Shown in pieces: positions 59,773 through 64,000 of a stretch of 64,000 bases of DNA (position 1 is its first letter; every line of letters starts with the position of its first letter). The stretch covers positions 62,001 to 126,000 of the forward strand of contig NZ_JUHG01000003.1 in NCBI RefSeq assembly GCF_000799715.1, given 5' to 3'. Under the pieces are notes generated by a model, which had not been told where the DNA came from, did no database searches, and saw only the letters and a program-made list of their open reading frames with translations. The stretch is from Martinezella rhizogenes (GTDB taxonomy: Bacteria; Pseudomonadota; Alphaproteobacteria; Rhizobiales; Rhizobiaceae). A program made the position numbers and the translations under genes.

Positions 59773-61776
59773 GTGACATCTCACTTCCTGCTCGGCATCG
59801 ACACGGGTGGAACCTATACCGATGCCGTTCTCTTTCATGAAACCGATGGCGTCATCGCCAAGGCGAAGTCGCTGACCACGCGGCACGATCTGGCCGTCGG
59901 TATCGCCGGTGCCGTCGATACGGTTATTGCCAAAGCCGGCGTCCCGGTTTCCGCCATCGGCCTGGTATCACTGTCGACGACGCTCGCCACCAATGCGCTG
60001 GTCGAAGGGCAGGGTGGTCGTGCCGGGCTGGTGATGATCGGCTTCGGTCCGGAGGATCTGAAGCGTGATGGCCTGGCTGAAGCGTTGGGGTCAGATCCCG
60101 TGCTGTTTTTGCCTGGCGGGCATAATGTCCACGGCAATGAGAGCCCGCTCGATCTGACGGCGTTGGAAGAGGTGCTGCCGGAGCTTTCGAAGAGCGTGTC
60201 GTCCTTTGCCATCGCCGGCTATTTCGCCGTGCGGAATCCGGCCCATGAAATCCGTGTGCGCGACGCCATTCGCGAGCTGTCGCATCTGCCGGTCACCTGC
60301 AGCCACGAACTCTCCTCCAAGCTCGGCGGTCCGCGCCGGGCGCTGACGACCTTGCTCAATGCGCGCCTCGTCTCGATGATCGACCGGCTGGTCGGCGCCT
60401 GCGAAGGATTTCTGACTGCGCGCGGCATCGTGGCGCCGATGATGGTGGTGCGTGGCGATGGTGCGCTGATCTCGGCCGCTGAAGCCAAGCTCCGTCCGAT
60501 CGAGACCATCCTGTCCGGCCCGGCCGCGAGCCTTGTCGGCGCGCGTTATCTCACCGGTCTCGACAATGCCGTTGTCTCCGACATCGGCGGCACCACCACC
60601 GATGTCGCTGTCATGGAGGCTGGTCGGCCACGACTCGACGCCGATGGCGCCGTCGTCGGCGGCTACCGCACCATGGTCGAAGCTGTCGCCATGCGCACCT
60701 ATGGCCTCGGTGGCGATTCCGAGGTGAAGATCAACGATCGCGGTCTTGTCGCCGGCTTCGAGCTTGGACCACGCCGACTGCTGCCGCTGAGCCTCGTCGC
60801 CCATACGCACAGCGAGAGCATCATTGCGGTGCTGGAACAGCAGTTGCGCGCGCCGCATCTCGGCCGCAACGCCGGCCGCTTTGCCGTGCGTACCGGCGTG
60901 CCGGATCATCTGGCCAGCGGACTGATGCCGTTGGAACAGGCGCTGTTCGACAAGATCGGTGCCGTGCCCCTGGCGCTCGACCAGCTTTTGACCGCTACCT
61001 CGCAGAAGGCGACGCTGGATCGGCTGGTGGCGCGCGGCCTCGTGCATCTTGGCGGCCTGACGCCGTCGGATGCCATGCATGTGCTTGGTCGCCAGAACCA
61101 GTGGAACGGGGAAGCGGCGCGGCTTGGTCTCGCGCTGTCGATGCGGATGAAGGATGGCTCCGGCCGCCCGATCGCGGTATCCGTCGAGGAGCTGGCGCAA
61201 AAGATCGTCGATCGCCTGACCCGGCAGTCCGCCGATGTCATTCTCGCAGCTTGTCTTGCCGAGGACGGTGTTGCCGATCTCGATCCGGCCAGGTCGATCT
61301 CGATCGACCGCGCTCTTCGCCGTGCGCCGGGCATCGCCCGTTTCGCCATTTCGCTCGATCGTCCCCTGGTCGGCCTCGGCGCTTCCGCTCCGGTCTATTA
61401 CCCCGCCATTGCCGCGATGCTGGCGAGCGAGAGCGCCATTCCCGCTGATTCGGACGTGGCTAATGCCATCGGCGCCGTCGTTGGCCAGGTCCGCACCAGC
61501 GCCACCGTCTTCGTCACCATGCCGGAGGACGGCATCTATGTGCTGAACGGGGCGGGGGAGACCTTGCGGTTTACCGACGAAGAGAAGAGTTTCTCCATGG
61601 CGCGGCAGCGGGCAATCGAGGTGGCGATGGCGCAGGCACGGCTGAATGGCGCTGTCGATCCGGTCGTTGCGGTGGTTGAGCAGGTCGATGCGCCAGAGGT
61701 CGAGGGCAGTCGCAAGCTGGTCGAGGCGCGCTTTATCGCGACAGCCAGTGGTCGCCCGCGGATTGCCGCGGATTGA
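59773..61776 (+). CDS. Hydantoinase/oxoprolinase A-like ATPase
   Basis: 667 aa from a GTG start. N-terminal ASKHA nucleotide-binding motif LLGIDTGGTYTDAVL, STTLATNALVEGQGG, and second phosphate motif VSDIGGTTTDVAVMEAG near residue 275; RLVSMIDRLVGACEGFL and ILSGPAASLVGARYL are typical of HyuA/oxoprolinase N-domains. The usual partner, a HyuB-like subunit, is not adjacent on either side, so substrate and complex are unknown. It lies between the P450 gene and glcB on the same strand, with 87 and 119 bp gaps. Confidence 0.9.
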   Translation: MTSHFLLGIDTGGTYTDAVLFHETDGVIAKAKSLTTRHDLAVGIAGAVDTVIAKAGVPVSAIGLVSLSTTLATNALVEGQGGRAGLVMIGFGPEDLKRDGLAEALGSDPVLFLPGGHNVHGNESPLDLTALEEVLPELSKSVSSFAIAGYFAVRNPAHEIRVRDAIRELSHLPVTCSHELSSKLGGPRRALTTLLNARLVSMIDRLVGACEGFLTARGIVAPMMVVRGDGALISAAEAKLRPIETILSGPAASLVGARYLTGLDNAVVSDIGGTTTDVAVMEAGRPRLDADGAVVGGYRTMVEAVAMRTYGLGGDSEVKINDRGLVAGFELGPRRLLPLSLVAHTHSESIIAVLEQQLRAPHLGRNAGRFAVRTGVPDHLASGLMPLEQALFDKIGAVPLALDQLLTATSQKATLDRLVARGLVHLGGLTPSDAMHVLGRQNQWNGEAARLGLALSMRMKDGSGRPIAVSVEELAQKIVDRLTRQSADVILAACLAEDGVADLDPARSISIDRALRRAPGIARFAISLDRPLVGLGASAPVYYPAIAAMLASESAIPADSDVANAIGAVVGQVRTSATVFVTMPEDGIYVLNGAGETLRFTDEEKSFSMARQRAIEVAMAQARLNGAVDPVVAVVEQVDAPEVEGSRKLVEARFIATASGRPRIAAD

Positions 61777-61895
61777 TTGTTTCCAGAATTGCATAAATCT
61801 TTCGAACTATTGCCAAATTGACGGAAGGCGAAACCGACCGCAAAGTGGCACCATGTCAGAATTGAGCCGTTTAACGGCCTTGAGGAGTTGAGTGT

Positions 61896-64000
61896 ATGAG
61901 CCGCATCGAGAAAAACGGGCTTCAGATCGAACCGGTCCTGTATGATTTCCTCGTCAAGGAAGCCCTGCCGGGCTCCGGCGTCGACGCGGATGCCTTCTTC
62001 GCTGGCTTCTCGGCGATCGTCCACGATCTCGCTCCGAAGAACCGCGAGTTGCTTGCCAAGCGCGACCGGATGCAGGCGGCGATTGACGATTGGTATCGCA
62101 AGAACGGCGCGCCGGTGGATCTCGCAGCCTACGAAGCCTTCCTGCGCGAGATCGGCTACATCATCCCCGAAGGTCCGGCTTTCACGGTTTCGACCGCCAA
62201 TGTCGATCCGGAAATCGCCTCCATTGCCGGCCCGCAGCTCGTTGTCCCGGTCATGAACGCCCGCTATGCGCTGAACGCTGCCAATGCGCGCTGGGGCTCG
62301 CTCTATGACGCGCTCTACGGCACCGATGCCATCGCCGAGACCGATGGCGCCGAGAAGGGCAAGGGCTACAATCCGAAGCGCGGCGAAAAGGTCATCCGCT
62401 GGGTGCGCGATTTCCTCGACGCCGCCGCGCCGCTTGCAGGGGCGAGCTGGAAGGATGTCACGGGCTTTGCCGTCAATGGTGGGGTGCTGGCGATTGCGAC
62501 GAAGAGCGGCACCATCGCTCTTGCCGACGGCAGGCATTTCGCCGGTTATCTCGGCGATGTCGCCGCGCCCTCGCATATTCTTCTGAAGAACAACGGCATC
62601 CATATCGAGATCGTCATCGACGCCGGCACCGATATCGGCAAGGCTGATCCGGCGCATATTTCCGATGTCCGGCTGGAATCGGCGATCACCACGATCATGG
62701 ACTGCGAAGATTCCATCGCCGCCGTCGATGCCGAGGATAAGGCCGAGGTCTATCGCAACTGGCTCGGACTGATGAAGGGCGACCTGACGGAGGAAGTCGC
62801 CAAGGGCGGTAAGTCCTTCACGCGCCGTCTCAATCCCGATGTGACCTATACGGCACCCGATGGTTCGAGCTTCGAGCTGCATTGCCGCTCGCTGATGCTG
62901 ATACGCAATGTCGGCCACCTGATGACCAATCCGGCGATCCTCGACCGGGACGGCAATGAAGTCCCGGAAGGTATCATGGATGCCATGGTCACCGGCCTGA
63001 TCGCGCTCTACGACGTCGGCCCGAACGGTCGCCGCAAGAATTCTCGCGCCGGCTTGATGTATGTCGTGAAGCCGAAGATGCACGGGCCGGAAGAAGTCGC
63101 CTTCGCCGTCGAGATCTTCTCGCGGGTCGAGGACGTGCTCGGCATGCCGCGCAACACCATCAAGATGGGTATCATGGACGAGGAGCGCCGCACCACGGTC
63201 AACCTCAAGGAGGCCATCCGCGCCGCCAGCGAGCGCGTCGTCTTCATCAACACCGGCTTCCTCGACCGTACCGGCGACGAGATCCATACCTCGATGGAAG
63301 CAGGCCCGATGATCCGCAAGGGCGACATGAAGCAGGCGGCCTGGATCGGGGCTTACGAGAACTGGAACGTCGATATCGGCCTGGAATGCGGCCTTTCCGG
63401 TCATGCGCAGATCGGCAAGGGCATGTGGGCCATGCCGGACCTGATGGCGGCGATGCTGGAGCAGAAGATCGCGCATCCCAAGGCCGGCGCCAACACCGCC
63501 TGGGTGCCGTCGCCGACGGCCGCGACGCTGCATGCCACGCATTATCACAAGGTCAATGTCGCCAATGTCCAGCAGAGCCTGAAGAGCCGCGCCCGCGCCA
63601 AGCTTGCCGATATCCTCTCCGTGCCGGTCGCCTCGCGCCCGAATTGGACGCCGGAAGAGATCCAACGCGAGATCGACAACAATTGCCAGGGCATCCTCGG
63701 CTATGTCGTCCGCTGGGTCGATCAGGGCGTCGGTTGCTCCAAAGTGCCGGATATCAACAATATCGGCCTGATGGAGGATCGCGCCACCCTGCGCATCTCC
63801 GCGCAGCATATGGCCAACTGGCTGCATCACAAGGTCATCACCGAGGCGCAGATCATCGAGACGATGAAGCGCATGGCAGCCGTGGTCGACCAGCAGAATG
63901 CCGGCGACCCACTCTACATCGCCATGGCCGGCAATTTCGACGGCTCGGTCGCCTTCCAGGCCGCGCTTGAACTCGTGCTCAAGGGCCGCGAACAGCCGAA
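61896..64000 (+). CDS. glcB: Malate synthase G, 3' truncated by the window end
   Basis: 701 codons are in the window with no stop, out of about 720 expected. Start [19 protein letters not shown] at 61896, with GAGGAG upstream. Family landmarks include [74 protein letters not shown] (catalytic Arg and Glu; given in parts of the family signature), [10 protein letters not shown] and [24 protein letters not shown]. It condenses glyoxylate and acetyl-CoA to malate in the glyoxylate cycle or glycolate use. Because the frame has no stop inside the window it is easily missed. Confidence 0.97.
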   Translation, partial: MSRIEKNGLQIEPVLYDFLVKEALPGSGVDADAFFAGFSAIVHDLAPKNRELLAKRDRMQAAIDDWYRKNGAPVDLAAYEAFLREIGYIIPEGPAFTVSTANVDPEIASIAGPQLVVPVMNARYALNAANARWGSLYDALYGTDAIAETDGAEKGKGYNPKRGEKVIRWVRDFLDAAAPLAGASWKDVTGFAVNGGVLAIATKSGTIALADGRHFAGYLGDVAAPSHILLKNNGIHIEIVIDAGTDIGKADPAHISDVRLESAITTIMDCEDSIAAVDAEDKAEVYRNWLGLMKGDLTEEVAKGGKSFTRRLNPDVTYTAPDGSSFELHCRSLMLIRNVGHLMTNPAILDRDGNEVPEGIMDAMVTGLIALYDVGPNGRRKNSRAGLMYVVKPKMHGPEEVAFAVEIFSRVEDVLGMPRNTIKMGIMDEERRTTVNLKEAIRAASERVVFINTGFLDRTGDEIHTSMEAGPMIRKGDMKQAAWIGAYENWNVDIGLECGLSGHAQIGKGMWAMPDLMAAMLEQKIAHPKAGANTAWVPSPTAATLHATHYHKVNVANVQQSLKSRARAKLADILSVPVASRPNWTPEEIQREIDNNCQGILGYVVRWVDQGVGCSKVPDINNIGLMEDRATLRISAQHMANWLHHKVITEAQIIETMKRMAAVVDQQNAGDPLYIAMAGNFDGSVAFQAALELVLKGREQP

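Noticed and set aside
61536..63830. 764-codon open frame antisense to glcB
   Set aside because: Shadow of malate synthase G, whose own frame is unbroken from 61896 to the window end and carries all family motifs.

Overview
The window is ordinary, gene-dense chromosomal core sequence from a Rhizobiaceae alphaproteobacterium, most likely Rhizobium sensu stricto. Three things point there: the gene order mnmG-mnmE-rho-hemJ-hemE around the replication origin; the order chvI-chvG-hprK-PTS EIIA-ptsH-ahcY-divL on one strand with pckA divergent from chvI; and palindromic intergenic elements of rhizobial type. GC content is high, so long antisense open frames are common. I see no rRNA, tRNA, CRISPR array, insertion sequence, prophage or conjugative module.

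Region 1 (1-9.7 kb) is the origin of replication. The gene-free stretch between hemE and the PPDK/PEP-synthase regulator gene (about 5109-5490) holds a cluster of DnaA boxes next to an AT-rich segment. Genes diverge from it in both directions: mnmG, mnmE, rho, hemJ and hemE to the left; the regulatory-protein gene, maf, aroE, coaE and dnaQ to the right. Three ParB-binding (parS) palindromes flank it, two between mnmG and mnmE and one inside the first codons of aroE.

Region 2 (9.2-27.8 kb): secB and fxsA are on the minus strand. A tightly overlapped plus-strand unit (Tim44-like, MltA-like, Smr, XRE regulator) leads into gyrB. Metabolic genes follow: a nitroreductase, a DUF2218 protein, a PLP decarboxylase, an FAH-family enzyme, an intracellular PHA depolymerase, DUF2852 and a YgjP-like metalloprotease. 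The anabolic cluster trpF-trpB-trpA-accD-folC closes the region.

Region 3 (27.8-45.7 kb) lies entirely on the minus strand. Read in the direction of transcription it runs chvI, chvG, hprK, EIIA, ptsH, ahcY, divL, tsaE-amgK fusion, murU, addB, addA, trxA. It joins envelope and acid-stress signalling (ChvG/ChvI), the nitrogen-type PTS, SAM recycling, cell-cycle control (a DivL-type pseudokinase with tyrosine at the histidine position), peptidoglycan recycling (AmgK/MurU) and AddAB double-strand-break processing.

Region 4 (46-64 kb): pckA, arfB, a RIME-like repeat, alkB and a GT87 membrane glycosyltransferase. Next is a minus-strand histidine operon (hisB-DUF2628-hisH-hisA-hisF-hisE-coaA) divergent from hslV-hslU. 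It ends with a DUF1402 protein whose motifs resemble a soluble lytic transglycosylase, a cytochrome P450, an orphan hydantoinase-A-like protein and malate synthase G, which is cut by the window end.

I found no convincing undescribed multi-gene system. The items most worth a second look are the DUF1402 protein, the origin/parS architecture, the DivL pseudokinase, a triple half-site operator upstream of ahcY, and two nested palindromes that fill the gap between chvI and chvG.
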